DNA from: Coriobacteriia bacterium
GTDB lineage: Bacteria; Actinomycetota; Coriobacteriia; Coriobacteriales; UBA8131
DNA: 64,000 nucleotides
Direction of reading: 5' to 3'
Assembly: GCA_009783085.1 (NCBI GenBank)
Contig: WRHU01000008.1
Span: 1-64,000, forward strand
The notes beneath the pieces were generated by a model. The model saw only the letters and a list, made by a program, of their open reading frames with translations, was not told the origin of the DNA and made no database searches. This document shows, piece after piece, positions 19,302-28,097 of the stretch. Position 1 is the stretch's first letter. The number at the start of each line of letters is the position of its first letter. A program made the translations under genes and the position numbers.

Positions 19302-20867
19302 CTATCCTTCGACCGAGAACTGATTCTTAAACGAAGCAATAGCGGTCTTAAGAGCCTCAGAACTCTCGTCAGAAATCTTTTTCTCGTCAATGATGGTCTT
19401 AAGAAGATCGCCCTTGGTTGAGCGGATATTTTGCAGCAATTCCTCGCGGAAGCGAGTAATGCTCTCAACGGGCAGGTCGTCCAAAAAGCCTTCATTGCCA
19501 GCAAAGACAGAAATAACCTGCTCCTCAACGGGCATGGGCATATAGCGACCCTGCTTCAAAAGCTCGGTCATACGTGCGCCACGGCTGAGCTGATCTTGCG
19601 TAGCTTTGTCCAAATCTGAACCAAACTGAGCAAAAGCCTGCAGCTCGCGATAGGCAGCCAAATCAAGACGGAGCGAACCAGCAACCTGCTTCATCGCCTT
19701 AATTTGTGCGCTTGAGCCAACGCGCGAAACCGAGATACCAACATTAACCGCCGGACGTTGTCCTTGGAAGAACAAGTCTGACTGCAAGAATATCTGACCA
19801 TCGGTAATTGAAATAACATTCGTAGGAATGTAGGCAGAAACGTCGCCGGCCTGCGTTTCAATAATAGGCAGCGCAGTAAGCGAACCTGAGCCGTTTTTAT
19901 CAGAAAGCTTAACCGCGCGCTCCAAAAGACGTGAATGCAGATAGAACACGTCGCCGGGGTAGGCCTCGCGTCCTGGTGGGCGACGCAGCGTCAAAGACAT
20001 CTGGCGATACGCAACCGCCTGTTTTGAAAGGTCATCGTAGATGCAAAGCACGTGACGACCAGGGTTGCTCTCGCTGGCAGGCTTGCCGTCTGCACCGTTG
20101 TACATAAAGTACTCGCCCATTGCAACGCCCGCCATCGGGGCAATGTATTGGAGCGGAGCAGAATCAGAAGCGGTCGCAGAAACAACAATGGTGTAATCCA
20201 TAGCGCCGTAACGCTCAAGCGTTTCGACAACCGTTGCAACCGTTGAAGCCTTTTGACCAATGGCAACGTAGATACAAATAAGGTCTTTGCCCTTTGAGTT
20301 AATGATGGTATCAACCGCAATGGCAGTTTTACCTGTTTGGCGGTCGCCAATGATAAGCTCACGTTGGCCACGTCCAATAGGAATCATTGCGTCAATGGCA
20401 ACAATACCCGTTTGCACGGGCTCGTTAACACCCTGGCGCTCAATAACACCAGGAGCCCTAAACTCAACGGGACGATAGCCATCAGGCGTAATAGCACCTT
20501 TGCCGTCGATGGGCTCACCAAGAGGGTTTACCACGCGACCCAAAAAGCCCATACCTGAGGGTACTTCAACAACACGCCCTGTGGTACGAACCTGATCGTT
20601 TTCCTTGATAGAGGTTACGTCGCCGAGCAATACCGCGCCAACTTCATCTTCCTCAAGGTTTTGCGCAAGACCAAACACCGTCTTGCCGTTGCTTCCAATG
20701 AACTCAAGAAGCTCGCCAGCCATGGCGCCTTTGAGTCCGTCAATGCGTGCGATACCATCTCCAACTTGGATAACCGTACCAACTTCGCGCGATTCGACAG
20801 TCGTTTTGATGGCATCGAGCTGTCGTTGCAGCACCGCATCGATTGTGCTGGCAGTAATTTCCGCCAT
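19302..20867 (-). CDS. atpA: ATP synthase alpha subunit
   Basis: 521 residues, non-catalytic nucleotide-binding F1 subunit. The Walker A loop GDRQTGKT lies at 174-181; the [24 protein letters not shown] and AQFGSDLD segments are typical. The start at 20867 has an unusually complete Shine-Dalgarno sequence, GGAGGTGA, seven bases upstream, consistent with the high stoichiometry required (three per complex). Lies 9 nt before atpG. Confidence 0.97.
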   Translation of the reverse strand: MAEITASTIDAVLQRQLDAIKTTVESREVGTVIQVGDGIARIDGLKGAMAGELLEFIGSNGKTVFGLAQNLEEDEVGAVLLGDVTSIKENDQVRTTGRVVEVPSGMGFLGRVVNPLGEPIDGKGAITPDGYRPVEFRAPGVIERQGVNEPVQTGIVAIDAMIPIGRGQRELIIGDRQTGKTAIAVDTIINSKGKDLICIYVAIGQKASTVATVVETLERYGAMDYTIVVSATASDSAPLQYIAPMAGVAMGEYFMYNGADGKPASESNPGRHVLCIYDDLSKQAVAYRQMSLTLRRPPGREAYPGDVFYLHSRLLERAVKLSDKNGSGSLTALPIIETQAGDVSAYIPTNVISITDGQIFLQSDLFFQGQRPAVNVGISVSRVGSSAQIKAMKQVAGSLRLDLAAYRELQAFAQFGSDLDKATQDQLSRGARMTELLKQGRYMPMPVEEQVISVFAGNEGFLDDLPVESITRFREELLQNIRSTKGDLLKTIIDEKKISDESSEALKTAIASFKNQFSVEG

Positions 20868-20938
20868 CTATCTATCACCTCCGGATAAAAACATGAATGA
20901 TATGCCTCTCATTTATATACAATCTCTTTCGTTTCAAT

Positions 20939-21493
20939 CTATCGAGCTTGCCCAAGCGTAACGCGAGCGTTTTCTAGCTGGGACACAACACTTCCGTCAA
21001 TGGAAACTCCGCGCGAACTCAGCACAATGCCGCCCATAATCTCTGGGTCAATATGCTCGCGCAAAAGTACGTCGCAACCAAACTGGGCTGAGTACTTTGT
21101 TTTTATGGAGTTTCGCAGCGCGTCATCGAGGGGAACAACCGTTGTTACGTCGATGAACACTGCATTTAGCGCACTTTCGGCGAGCTCGGCGTAGTTATTG
21201 CATACCTTGCCGAGAAGCCCTAAGTCGTCGCGCTTAATCATAACGCCCAGTGCGCCAAGCAGCGCAGGGTCAAACCCACTCAAAACCTCATTAACAACAC
21301 CAATACGTGCCTCAGCAGGAATGGTGCGGTCAAAGAGCGTGGTACGCAGTTCAATGTTTCCTCGAATAAGGGCGTTTACCTGCTCAAGCTGTCCGGCAAC
21401 ATCAAAAACCGTGCCGCTGCCTTGAGTAGCCTCAAGCAATGCTTGTGCGTAAACAGCAGATTCCTTACGAGTAATGGCGCGATTAGTTGGCAT
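20939..21493 (-). CDS. atpH: ATP synthase delta subunit
   Basis: 184 residues from ATG 21493 (MPTNRAITRKESAVYAQALLEA). I chose this start because GGAGGCAGGGAAC stands just upstream and because the farther ATG at 21547 would add residues unlike any delta subunit; the chosen start overlaps the end of atpF by 11 nt. The C-terminus (DPEIMGGIVLSSRGVSIDGSV) is the most conserved part of OSCP/delta. It joins F1 to the peripheral stalk. Confidence 0.93.
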   Translation of the reverse strand: MPTNRAITRKESAVYAQALLEATQGSGTVFDVAGQLEQVNALIRGNIELRTTLFDRTIPAEARIGVVNEVLSGFDPALLGALGVMIKRDDLGLLGKVCNNYAELAESALNAVFIDVTTVVPLDDALRNSIKTKYSAQFGCDVLLREHIDPEIMGGIVLSSRGVSIDGSVVSQLENARVTLGQAR

Positions 21494-22094
21494 CGAAGTT
21501 CCCTGCCTCCGCCAAATAATGCTCAACAACCTTACGGTGGTCTGCATCGCTCAAATCTTGAGCAATAAGACGTCCTGCAACCGAAACCGAGAGGTCGGCA
21601 ACTGAACCTTGCAGCTCAGCAATAGCAACCTTTTTCTCGGCATCTATGGCAGCGCGTGCCTTGGCTATCATAGCCTCAGCCTCTGTTTGCGCCTTTGCAG
21701 TAATGTCTGCTTTAACCGCCTCTGCAGCTTGCGTTGCTTCAGAAACAATCTGGGCAGCTTGCTTTTTTGCATCGGCAAGTGCCGCCTTGTTCTCCTCAAG
21801 CATACGCTCGCTTTCAATTTTTGCGGTTTCTGCTTGCTCAAGTGAGTCTTTAATAGTCGTTTGGCGTTTGTCAATCATGCCGATAAACGCTGGCCAACCA
21901 AACTTTGCCAACACGAACCACAAGATAATAAAACCGAGAAGCATCGGTATCCACTCATACATCGGTGGAAAAAGCAAATTTATGCCCGTTGATGAGCCCC
22001 CTTCCTCACTTGCAAATGCAAGGGTTGGAAAGCTCAGCAGCAGCACTAAACCAGTGGCGCACAAGGCTGTAGTCTTTTTTAGGACAGATCTCAC
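21483..22094 (-). CDS. atpF: ATP synthase b subunit
   Basis: 203 residues. An N-terminal signal-like hydrophobic stretch (ALCATGLVLLLSFPTLAFA) precedes the true membrane anchor WIPMLLGFIILWFVLAKFGW and a long charged helix (IKDSLEQAETAKIESERMLE onward) that forms the peripheral stalk dimer. The extra N-terminal hydrophobic segment, seen in some actinobacterial b subunits, may be cleaved. It overlaps atpH. Confidence 0.94.
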   Translation of the reverse strand: MRSVLKKTTALCATGLVLLLSFPTLAFASEEGGSSTGINLLFPPMYEWIPMLLGFIILWFVLAKFGWPAFIGMIDKRQTTIKDSLEQAETAKIESERMLEENKAALADAKKQAAQIVSEATQAAEAVKADITAKAQTEAEAMIAKARAAIDAEKKVAIAELQGSVADLSVSVAGRLIAQDLSDADHRKVVEHYLAEAGNFDAN

Positions 22095-22140
22095 GTATTC
22101 ACCTCCATCAAGTACTCTGTTTGTCTGCTAACAGAGAAAC

Positions 22141-22389
22141 TTAAACAGCCATAGCGATAAACGCAAGAGCAAAGCCCATCAACGCCAACGCCTCTGACAT
22201 AGCAGCAGATATCATAAAGAGAGTAAAGATGCGTCCGTACAGCTCGGGTTGACGAGCGATAGCACCCATAGCACCGGCACCGGCAAGACCTACACCAACG
22301 CCACCACCAATTGCTGCCAAGCCAAATCCGATGGCACCAAGACCAAGACCTGAAAATGTCTGAGCTACCTGAGTTACTACTTCTTCCAC
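22141..22389 (-). CDS. atpE: ATP synthase c subunit
   Basis: 82 residues, two membrane helices. The first carries the Gly/Ala-rich packing motif GGGVGVGLAGAGA; the polar loop is ARQPEL (46-51); the ion-binding carboxylate is Glu66 in AMSEALALMG. The residues around Glu66 lack the ES-T-x-x-Y pattern of sodium-binding rings and helix 1 lacks the partner Gln, so I infer proton coupling. The gap of 171 nt before it (towards atpB) contains no other gene. Confidence 0.95.
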   Translation of the reverse strand: MEEVVTQVAQTFSGLGLGAIGFGLAAIGGGVGVGLAGAGAMGAIARQPELYGRIFTLFMISAAMSEALALMGFALAFIAMAV

Positions 22390-22560
22390 GATTCCTCCTT
22401 AACGTTTTGCCAAGAACTCCTTGGCTTACCTTTTCATATCGTGAGCCTTGTTGCCCAGACATGATACTTTACTAATCAACACTTTTATCAACAAGCGAAC
22501 AAATCGCCTATTTACCTTTTGCGCCGTGCGCTCGGCTTTGCGCCTTCGCTCGGCTCCGTT

Positions 22561-23349
22561 CTAGTGCTCAGATGTTGCCAAGAACACATACACGCTTGAA
22601 AGCAAGGTAAATACGTAGGCTTGAACACAAGCCACAAATACCTCAAGCGCATACATAGCTATAAGCAACACGAACCACAGCAAACTTGCCACAGAAAAAC
22701 CGACGCTCACCGCACTAATGCCCGCGGTGATAATCGGTTGAAGAAACAGATAGGTCATAATCGAGAACATACCGAGCAGCAGATGCCCAGCAAACATATT
22801 GGCAAAAAGACGGACGGAAAGCGTTAAGAGGCGCAATAGCATGGAGAAAAACTCCAAAAACCATATAACGCCCGCCAGTGGAGCAGGCTTTAGGCCTGCA
22901 GGTGCGAAAGACTTAAGGTAGTGCAAGCCACCCTGCGCCTTAATGCCATGAAACGTGAAGTAAAGAAAAGAGATAGCAGCCAGCGGAAGCGTTGTGCCAA
23001 TGGTTCCCGTCGCAGCTCTTGAGCCCGGGATAATACCAATAAGATTTGATACTAGAATGAAAATAAACAGGGTGAGTAGGAAGGGCAGATGTTTTTTGGC
23101 AGCCTCTCCCATAACGCCATAACCAATGTTGTCTTTGGTAAAGTCAACAAAAAACTCAACCACGCCTACAAAGCGATTTTTTGGCACAAGCGAAAGCTGG
23201 CTTTTTGCAACAAAAACGAGAGTAACTACCAGTATAAAAATTAAAATGATGAAGGGGGTAAACGTAGTAATTTCGCCAATGAAAGGGCCACTTGCTACAC
23301 TTTCGACCAAATGATCAATCTTTTCTTTTAGAGCATCAAAAGGGTTCAT
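22561..23349 (-). CDS. atpB: ATP synthase a subunit
   Basis: 262 residues with five to six membrane helices. The essential arginine is Arg180 in LTLSVRLFANMFAGHLLLG, facing the c-ring ion site. Other signatures are VPKNRFVGVVEFFVDF and SNLIGIIPGS. It channels protons to and from the ring. First structural gene after the small membrane protein of the operon. Confidence 0.95.
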   Translation of the reverse strand: MNPFDALKEKIDHLVESVASGPFIGEITTFTPFIILIFILVVTLVFVAKSQLSLVPKNRFVGVVEFFVDFTKDNIGYGVMGEAAKKHLPFLLTLFIFILVSNLIGIIPGSRAATGTIGTTLPLAAISFLYFTFHGIKAQGGLHYLKSFAPAGLKPAPLAGVIWFLEFFSMLLRLLTLSVRLFANMFAGHLLLGMFSIMTYLFLQPIITAGISAVSVGFSVASLLWFVLLIAMYALEVFVACVQAYVFTLLSSVYVFLATSEH

Positions 23350-23452
23350 GCATTTCTCCTGTTGTTACTTAAGCGCCTAACCTGCTGTTTATGTTCCTTG
23401 CTGTCAAACTTGATGTTTCGCTTGTCGAGCCGAACGTTTTGGTGCTTCACCT

Positions 23453-23485
23453 GCGTTTCGAGCGTTTCGAGCGTTTCGAGCGTTT
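23453..23485. repeat. Short tandem repeat, 9-bp unit
   Basis: GCGTTTCGA occurs three times in succession (23453-23479), followed by a partial copy, in the gap between atpB and the small upstream membrane protein and running into that gene's stop codon. Probably a slippage product. Confidence 0.7.
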
Positions 23486-23799
23486 TAGCGCCCCGCCTTA
23501 TAGTCTCTCGTCTGCTTTATCACAATTGCCATAGTGCCACCGAGAAAAACGAGTACGCAAGCCACCGCAACTATCATAAGGTGCTGAGGGAACAGCAATA
23601 ACAACACCCATAATGCGGCAATCATAAGAACCAATGAAACCAAGGGAACGAGGAGCATTAAGCCTGCTTTTTTGGCACCGTCCTCTATGAACTTTGCACG
23701 GAGCTTTTTGCCTGCTAATAGATAAGGGAGAAAGCCTAACGCACCAGCTACACCGCCCAAAACCGCCGCCAAAACCGCCAAAATCGTATGTCCCTTCAA
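23485..23799 (-). CDS. Small membrane protein at the head of the atp operon (AtpI-like)
   Basis: 104 residues with three hydrophobic segments (AVLAAVLGGVAGALGFLPYLLA, written as span 8-29; LLVPLVSLVLMIAALWVLLL; IVAVACVLVFLGGTMAIV). The start codon appears to be TTG at 23799, just behind a weak AAAGAAACC. By position, size and topology it matches the AtpI/Uncl-like protein encoded ahead of atpB in many bacteria, which helps assemble the c-ring or carries magnesium. Sequence alone does not prove that family. Confidence 0.6.
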   Translation of the reverse strand: MKGHTILAVLAAVLGGVAGALGFLPYLLAGKKLRAKFIEDGAKKAGLMLLVPLVSLVLMIAALWVLLLLFPQHLMIVAVACVLVFLGGTMAIVIKQTRDYKAGR

Positions 23800-23823
23800 G
23801 GTTTCTTTACTCTGTTGCTGCTA

Positions 23824-23832
23824 AGTATAACA
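23824..23832 (-). promoter_or_regulatory. Probable extended -10 promoter of the atp operon
   Basis: Read leftward the sequence TGTTATACT forms an extended -10 (TGn plus TATACT). It would start transcription about 18 nt before the first start codon of the operon (23799). No good -35 hexamer is visible, as expected for extended -10 promoters. Confidence 0.5.
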
Positions 23833-23992
23833 ATGCAACATGAGCATGATACCAAATTTTTTGAGCTTTTTGTTCAGCGTATCAAAAAAAACCGCGGAAT
23901 ACGCAAAATTGTTGCTTAGTGGCGGGGCAATGACAGTTCATTGGCAAGCAAAAGAGCCTGGAATGGAACTGGAGGAGGCTCCGCACACTCCC

Positions 23993-24559
23993 CTATGACA
24001 AACAGCGCAATGTAACCCCTGCTTCATTGAGCATTTCGAGGGCAAGTTCATCGGGATAGGCAACGTCATAGACAATCTCGGTAACGCCGGAGTTTATCAG
24101 CATCTTGGCACAGAGCACACAAGGTTGTGCGGTGCAGTAAACAGTTGAGCCGTCAATGCAAATGCCGTAACGAGCCGCCTGAATGAGCGCATTTTGCTCG
24201 GCGTGCAGACCACGACAAAGCTCATGCTGCTGCCCTGAAGGAATACCCAGTTGCTCGCGCAGACAACCACGGTCAAGGCAGTGCTCAACGCCAATGGGCA
24301 CGCCATTGTAGCCCGTTGCCAAAATGCGTTTGTCTTTGACAAGAACCGCCCCCACCTTTCTGCGCCTACAGGTAACGCGCTCGGTGCACGCGTGGGCAAT
24401 TTTCATAAAATAGTCGTCCCAGCTGGGGCGAGCGAATTCTTCTGCTTGTTGCTCCGGCTTGGCTGATGCTGTAGCTGATGCAGCGCTCGGCACGGAGCTC
24501 ATGTCGCTCTCGTTAGTGCAGCCACAACCGCACTCATCAGCCGTATTCAAAGTATTCAC
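23993..24559 (-). CDS. dCMP deaminase family protein (ComE-B type)
   Basis: 188 residues, GTG start at 24559 after GGAGCGTAGGGGA. The zinc-dependent deaminase motifs are present: HAEQNAL (His and catalytic Glu) and PCVLCAK (two zinc cysteines), plus [17 protein letters not shown] at the domain start and an additional CHELCRG-like Cys/His loop typical of deoxycytidylate deaminases. It converts dCMP to dUMP for thymidylate synthesis. The first 40 residues are low-complexity and contain a Cys-rich CGCGC. It begins 4 nt after glyA; serine hydroxymethyltransferase supplies the methylene-folate for thymidylate synthase, so the pairing makes metabolic sense. Confidence 0.9.
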   Translation of the reverse strand: MNTLNTADECGCGCTNESDMSSVPSAASATASAKPEQQAEEFARPSWDDYFMKIAHACTERVTCRRRKVGAVLVKDKRILATGYNGVPIGVEHCLDRGCLREQLGIPSGQQHELCRGLHAEQNALIQAARYGICIDGSTVYCTAQPCVLCAKMLINSGVTEIVYDVAYPDELALEMLNEAGVTLRCLS

Positions 24560-24563
24560 TCCC

Positions 24564-25814
24564 CTACGCTCCTAACTCTGGATACAGCGGATGCGCTGCC
24601 AATAAATCTGCTACTTGGTTTAGCACTTTTTGCAAGACAACGCGGTCGTCGCGTTCAAAAATGGTTCGGGCAATAAGCTCTCCCACGAGGGCAGCGTCTG
24701 CCTCGTTAAAGTTTCGAGAAGTCATCGCCGCAAAGCCCACACGAATACCACTGGGGTCAAAGGACGAGCGTGCCTCGTTAGGAATAGAGTTTTTGTTAAC
24801 CGTAATGTTCACGCCCTCTAACAAAACCTCTGCCTCGCTGCCGGTAACTGCAGCCGGTGTGAGGTCAACGAGCGCCAAATGATTGTCCGTTCCGCCAGAA
24901 ACAAGACGCAAACCACCGTCTGCCATTGCTGCTCCGCAGGCTTTCATGTTTGCAACAATCTGGTGCGCATACTCCTTAAAGGCAGGGGTCAGCGCCTCGC
25001 CAAAAGCAATCGCCTTGCCCGCAATAACGTGCATGAGCGGGCCACCTTGCGAGCCCGGGAAAATAGCCTTGTCAATCTTGGCAGCCAGCTCCTCGCTGTT
25101 AGTAAGGAGGAAACCACCGCGCGGCCCACGCAGGGTCTTATGCGACGTAGACGACACAATATCTGCATAGGGCACCGGGCTTGGGTGCGCATCGGCGGCA
25201 ATAAGCCCAGCAATGTGGGCAACGTCTGCGATGAGATATGCGCCCACCTCTTTGGCAATCTCGGCAAAACGCTTGAAGTCGATGGTGCGCGAATAGGCAC
25301 TTGCGCCCGCAATAATAGCCTGCGGACGACACTCTTTTGCAATGCGCTCAACCTCGTCCATGTCAAGCATTTCTGTTTCTGGATTAACGCCGTAGGGTAC
25401 CATGTTGTACCACAGACCAGAAAAATTAACCGACAAACCATGAGAGAGGTGTCCGCCGTGGGCAAGGCTCATGCCCATAACCGTATCGCCCGGCTTAACC
25501 GTTGCCATGTAGGCGGCAAGATTTGCACTTGCGCCACTGTGGGGCTGTACGTTAGCAAACTTTGAGCCAAAGAGCTCGCAGGCTCGGTCGATTGCCAGCT
25601 GCTCAGCAACATCAACTACGTGGCAACCGCCATAGTAGCGCCTGGAGGGATATCCTTCGGCATATTTGTTGGTCAAAACACTACCCACCGCTTCTAATAC
25701 GGCGAGCGAGGTAAAGTTTTCCGAGGCAATAAGCTCGATATTAGCACGCTGACGCTTGAGTTCGTCGGTGAGTGCGGCGGCTATAAGGGGGTCTTGCTTT
25801 GCGAGATGTTCCAT
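24564..25814 (-). CDS. glyA: Serine hydroxymethyltransferase
   Basis: 416 residues. PLP enzyme converting serine and tetrahydrofolate to glycine and methylene-tetrahydrofolate in the cytoplasm. The cofactor lysine is Lys226 in [24 protein letters not shown] and [14 protein letters not shown] near the N-terminus and [12 protein letters not shown] near the C-terminus are standard. Full length. It precedes the dCMP deaminase gene in an apparent operon. Confidence 0.97.
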   Translation of the reverse strand: MEHLAKQDPLIAAALTDELKRQRANIELIASENFTSLAVLEAVGSVLTNKYAEGYPSRRYYGGCHVVDVAEQLAIDRACELFGSKFANVQPHSGASANLAAYMATVKPGDTVMGMSLAHGGHLSHGLSVNFSGLWYNMVPYGVNPETEMLDMDEVERIAKECRPQAIIAGASAYSRTIDFKRFAEIAKEVGAYLIADVAHIAGLIAADAHPSPVPYADIVSSTSHKTLRGPRGGFLLTNSEELAAKIDKAIFPGSQGGPLMHVIAGKAIAFGEALTPAFKEYAHQIVANMKACGAAMADGGLRLVSGGTDNHLALVDLTPAAVTGSEAEVLLEGVNITVNKNSIPNEARSSFDPSGIRVGFAAMTSRNFNEADAALVGELIARTIFERDDRVVLQKVLNQVADLLAAHPLYPELGA

Positions 25815-25868
25815 TGAGATACAGTGCCTTTCTTGCGTGAGTTTTCTACTTAAACATACTAAAATACT

Positions 25869-26837
25869 CTAAAAGCGAACGATGCCCTGCGCACCGCGGC
25901 GGATAGTCTTAACAAAACGCACCGTATTGTCGGCAGAGCTCATAATAATAGAATTGGTTGACGATGAGCCGTCCTCGATACGCACACCCTCAAGCATTTC
26001 TCCATCGGTAACGCCACTGGCGATAAACACTGTTTCGTCGCTGCGCACAAGCATATCCATGGTGAGTGCGGCATCAAGGTCAAGGCCAGCCGTCTGCTCG
26101 GCACGAGCACGCTTTTCAACACCATCGGGGTCAATCTCAAAGGCAAGCTTGCCCATAAAGATGCCGCCAATGGCCTTGAGGCCCGCAGCAGCCAATACGC
26201 CCTCAGGCGCACCGCCACTACCCAAATACAGGTCTATGCCCGTTCCCGGCACTGCCGTTGCAATCGCCCCAAACACGTCGCCATCGTCGATAAGGCGAAT
26301 ACGTGCGCCCGTTGCCCGCACAGCACTAATAAGTTCCTCATGGCGGTCGCGCTCCAAAATGCAGACGTTGACCTCACTTATGGGCTTATCAAGCGCCGTT
26401 GCAACCGCTTTTACGTTTGCCTCTGGCGAAGCCTCAATGTGCACCTTGCCACGGCAAGCAGGGCCAGCAGCAATTTTGTGCATATAGGTATCTGGCGCAA
26501 ACAGCAGCGAATCTTTGGGAGCAATGGCAATGGTGGTCAACGCATTGGGACGATTGTATGCGCAAAGGTTGGTTCCCTCAAGCGGGTCAACGGCAATGTC
26601 AATTTCCTCGCCGCCGCGCCCCAGCTCCTCCCCAATAAAAAGCATGGGAGCTTCGTCGCGCTCGCCCTCGCCAATAACAATGCGCCCTGAGAAGTCAATC
26701 TCGTTAAACGCATCGCGCATCGCCTCGGTAGCTGCCTCATCAGCCGCAACCTTGTCGCCTTTTCCATTCCACTCAGCCGCAGCAATAGCCGCAAGTTCGG
26801 CAACATTAAGAACCTGCATAATTCGTGAGATGTTCAT
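25869..26837 (-). CDS. glpX: Fructose-1,6-bisphosphatase class II
   Basis: 322 residues from ATG 26837, chosen because AAAGGGCG stands directly upstream; the 20 upstream codons in frame are Lys-rich and have no ribosome site. Hydrolyses fructose-1,6-bisphosphate in gluconeogenesis. Signatures: GEGERDEAPMLFIGEELG and the metal-binding VDPLEGTNLCAYNRPNAL, then DLYLGSGGAPEGVLAAAGLK. Stands alone between glyA and a divergent redox gene. Confidence 0.94.
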   Translation of the reverse strand: MNISRIMQVLNVAELAAIAAAEWNGKGDKVAADEAATEAMRDAFNEIDFSGRIVIGEGERDEAPMLFIGEELGRGGEEIDIAVDPLEGTNLCAYNRPNALTTIAIAPKDSLLFAPDTYMHKIAAGPACRGKVHIEASPEANVKAVATALDKPISEVNVCILERDRHEELISAVRATGARIRLIDDGDVFGAIATAVPGTGIDLYLGSGGAPEGVLAAAGLKAIGGIFMGKLAFEIDPDGVEKRARAEQTAGLDLDAALTMDMLVRSDETVFIASGVTDGEMLEGVRIEDGSSSTNSIIMSSADNTVRFVKTIRRGAQGIVRF

Positions 26838-27027
26838 AAAACGCCCTTTCTTGAGCTTTCTGAGCTTTCTTTTGTGCTTTTTGACTACCCCAAGCATTCT
26901 TTTGAGCAGTCAAAACTGTTGCTAATGATGATACCATTGTTTAGGAAAGTTTGATGATAGTTTGTTGACGAAAAACTGCTGACGGCGGGCTTGGCAAAAG
27001 CTTGATGCGAGGAGGCGAAAGATACGT

Positions 27028-27879
27028 ATGGCACAGCACACAGTTTTCTATTTTTCGGGAACGGGCAACAGCCTTAAAGCTGCTCTTGCCATACAGCGCA
27101 AGCTGTGTGAAGCAGCGGACGAGGCCTGCGAGGTGCGTATTGTGTGCATGGGGCCAAACGAGCCTTTTGTTTTTGACGCATCGCAGGAAAGCATCGGTTT
27201 TGTTTTTCCTTGTCACTTTGGGGGCGTGCCTCAGCGGGTGCTTGATTACGTTGCTGCGCTTGATTTTGCTGGGCAGGAGCAAGCGTATCGTTATGCCGTA
27301 ACAACGTATGGTGGTGCGAGCTGGACTACGCTTTCGCAGTTTGGGGTCGCTCTTGCCAATAAGGGCTATCCGCTTGATTACGGAGCAGCCGTTCAGGCTT
27401 TTTCTACCTATGTTGTTCTCTACAAAATGAGCAAAAAATTGAGTGAACAAACAGCGCACCTGAAGGCAGGGCTTGAACCCGTGCTTGATGATATTCTTGC
27501 ACGACGCACGGTGCGCTTTGGGCGCCCCAATCCCGTTTTAGGTCTGTATAACAAACTGTCCACACGTAAAGAAATTGCTGAGCAAGATGAGGGCTTTGTT
27601 GTCAACGAAACCTGTGTGGGTTGCGGACAATGTGCAAAGGTTTGCCCCGTGAGCAATATTACGCTTGAGAGTCATGACGGCGCAGATGGGCGTAAAACTC
27701 CTTGCTGGAACCACCGCTGCACACAATGTCTTGCTTGCTTACATTTGTGCCCCAAAGAGGCTATTAACTATGGCACCAAAACGCAAGGGCGTGGACGCTA
27801 CAAGCACCCCGAGATTACCGTACCTATGCTTATTGCTTACAACCACAACAAGGGCGATGCTCTCAATCGGCGTTATTAA
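27028..27879 (+). CDS. EFR1-type flavodoxin-ferredoxin fusion protein
   Basis: 283 residues, ATG at 27028 after GAGGAGGCGAAAG. The N-terminal half is a flavodoxin-like domain starting TVFYFSGTGNSLKAAL (phosphate loop SGTGNS). The C-terminal part has two [4Fe-4S] motifs, CVGCGQCAKVCP and CTQCLACLHLCP. Proteins of this build shuttle electrons in anaerobes, but partners are rarely known. The nearby hydrogenase (convergent, 220 nt away) is a possible redox partner only by proximity. Confidence 0.85.
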   Translation: MAQHTVFYFSGTGNSLKAALAIQRKLCEAADEACEVRIVCMGPNEPFVFDASQESIGFVFPCHFGGVPQRVLDYVAALDFAGQEQAYRYAVTTYGGASWTTLSQFGVALANKGYPLDYGAAVQAFSTYVVLYKMSKKLSEQTAHLKAGLEPVLDDILARRTVRFGRPNPVLGLYNKLSTRKEIAEQDEGFVVNETCVGCGQCAKVCPVSNITLESHDGADGRKTPCWNHRCTQCLACLHLCPKEAINYGTKTQGRGRYKHPEITVPMLIAYNHNKGDALNRRY

Positions 27880-27913
27880 GCCTAGCAGTATATCGCACCG
27901 TGCTTGCTTCGTC

Positions 27914-28089
27914 ATTGCGGGCTTGACCCGCAATCTTATAGTTTGTCGCACCGTGCTTGATACGGTGCCTAGCGAGGCGGTTGTAGGCGGATTGCAGTTG
28001 TCGCCCAGAAAGTTTGTGCGCAAGCTTTTTGGACGACAACCGTAATTGCTCTATTAGTCTGTCTCTAGACCCCGGGTCAAGCCCGGGGT
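27914..28089. repeat. Cluster of three palindromes with CTTGA-type loops
   Basis: Three short perfect hairpins lie between convergent genes: ATTGCGGG/CCCGCAAT (27914-27934, loop CTTGA), GCACCGT/ACGGTGC (27948-27968, loop GCTTGAT), and ACCCCGGG/CCCGGGGT (28069-28089, loop TCAAG, the same loop on the other strand). A related one occurs at 46560-46580. They look like REP-type intergenic elements; the last may also act as a terminator for the hydrogenase gene or for the flavodoxin-ferredoxin gene. Confidence 0.7.
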
Positions 28090-28097
28090 GACAATTT

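Noticed and set aside
22390-22560. Gap between atpE and atpB considered for a small gene
   Set aside because: No frame with a ribosome site; the bases look like a simple intercistronic spacer with CGCTCGGC repeats.
26941-27459. Leftward 172-codon open frame opposite the flavodoxin-ferredoxin gene
   Set aside because: Overlaps the well-supported rightward gene with clear cluster motifs; no ribosome site and no protein-like pattern.
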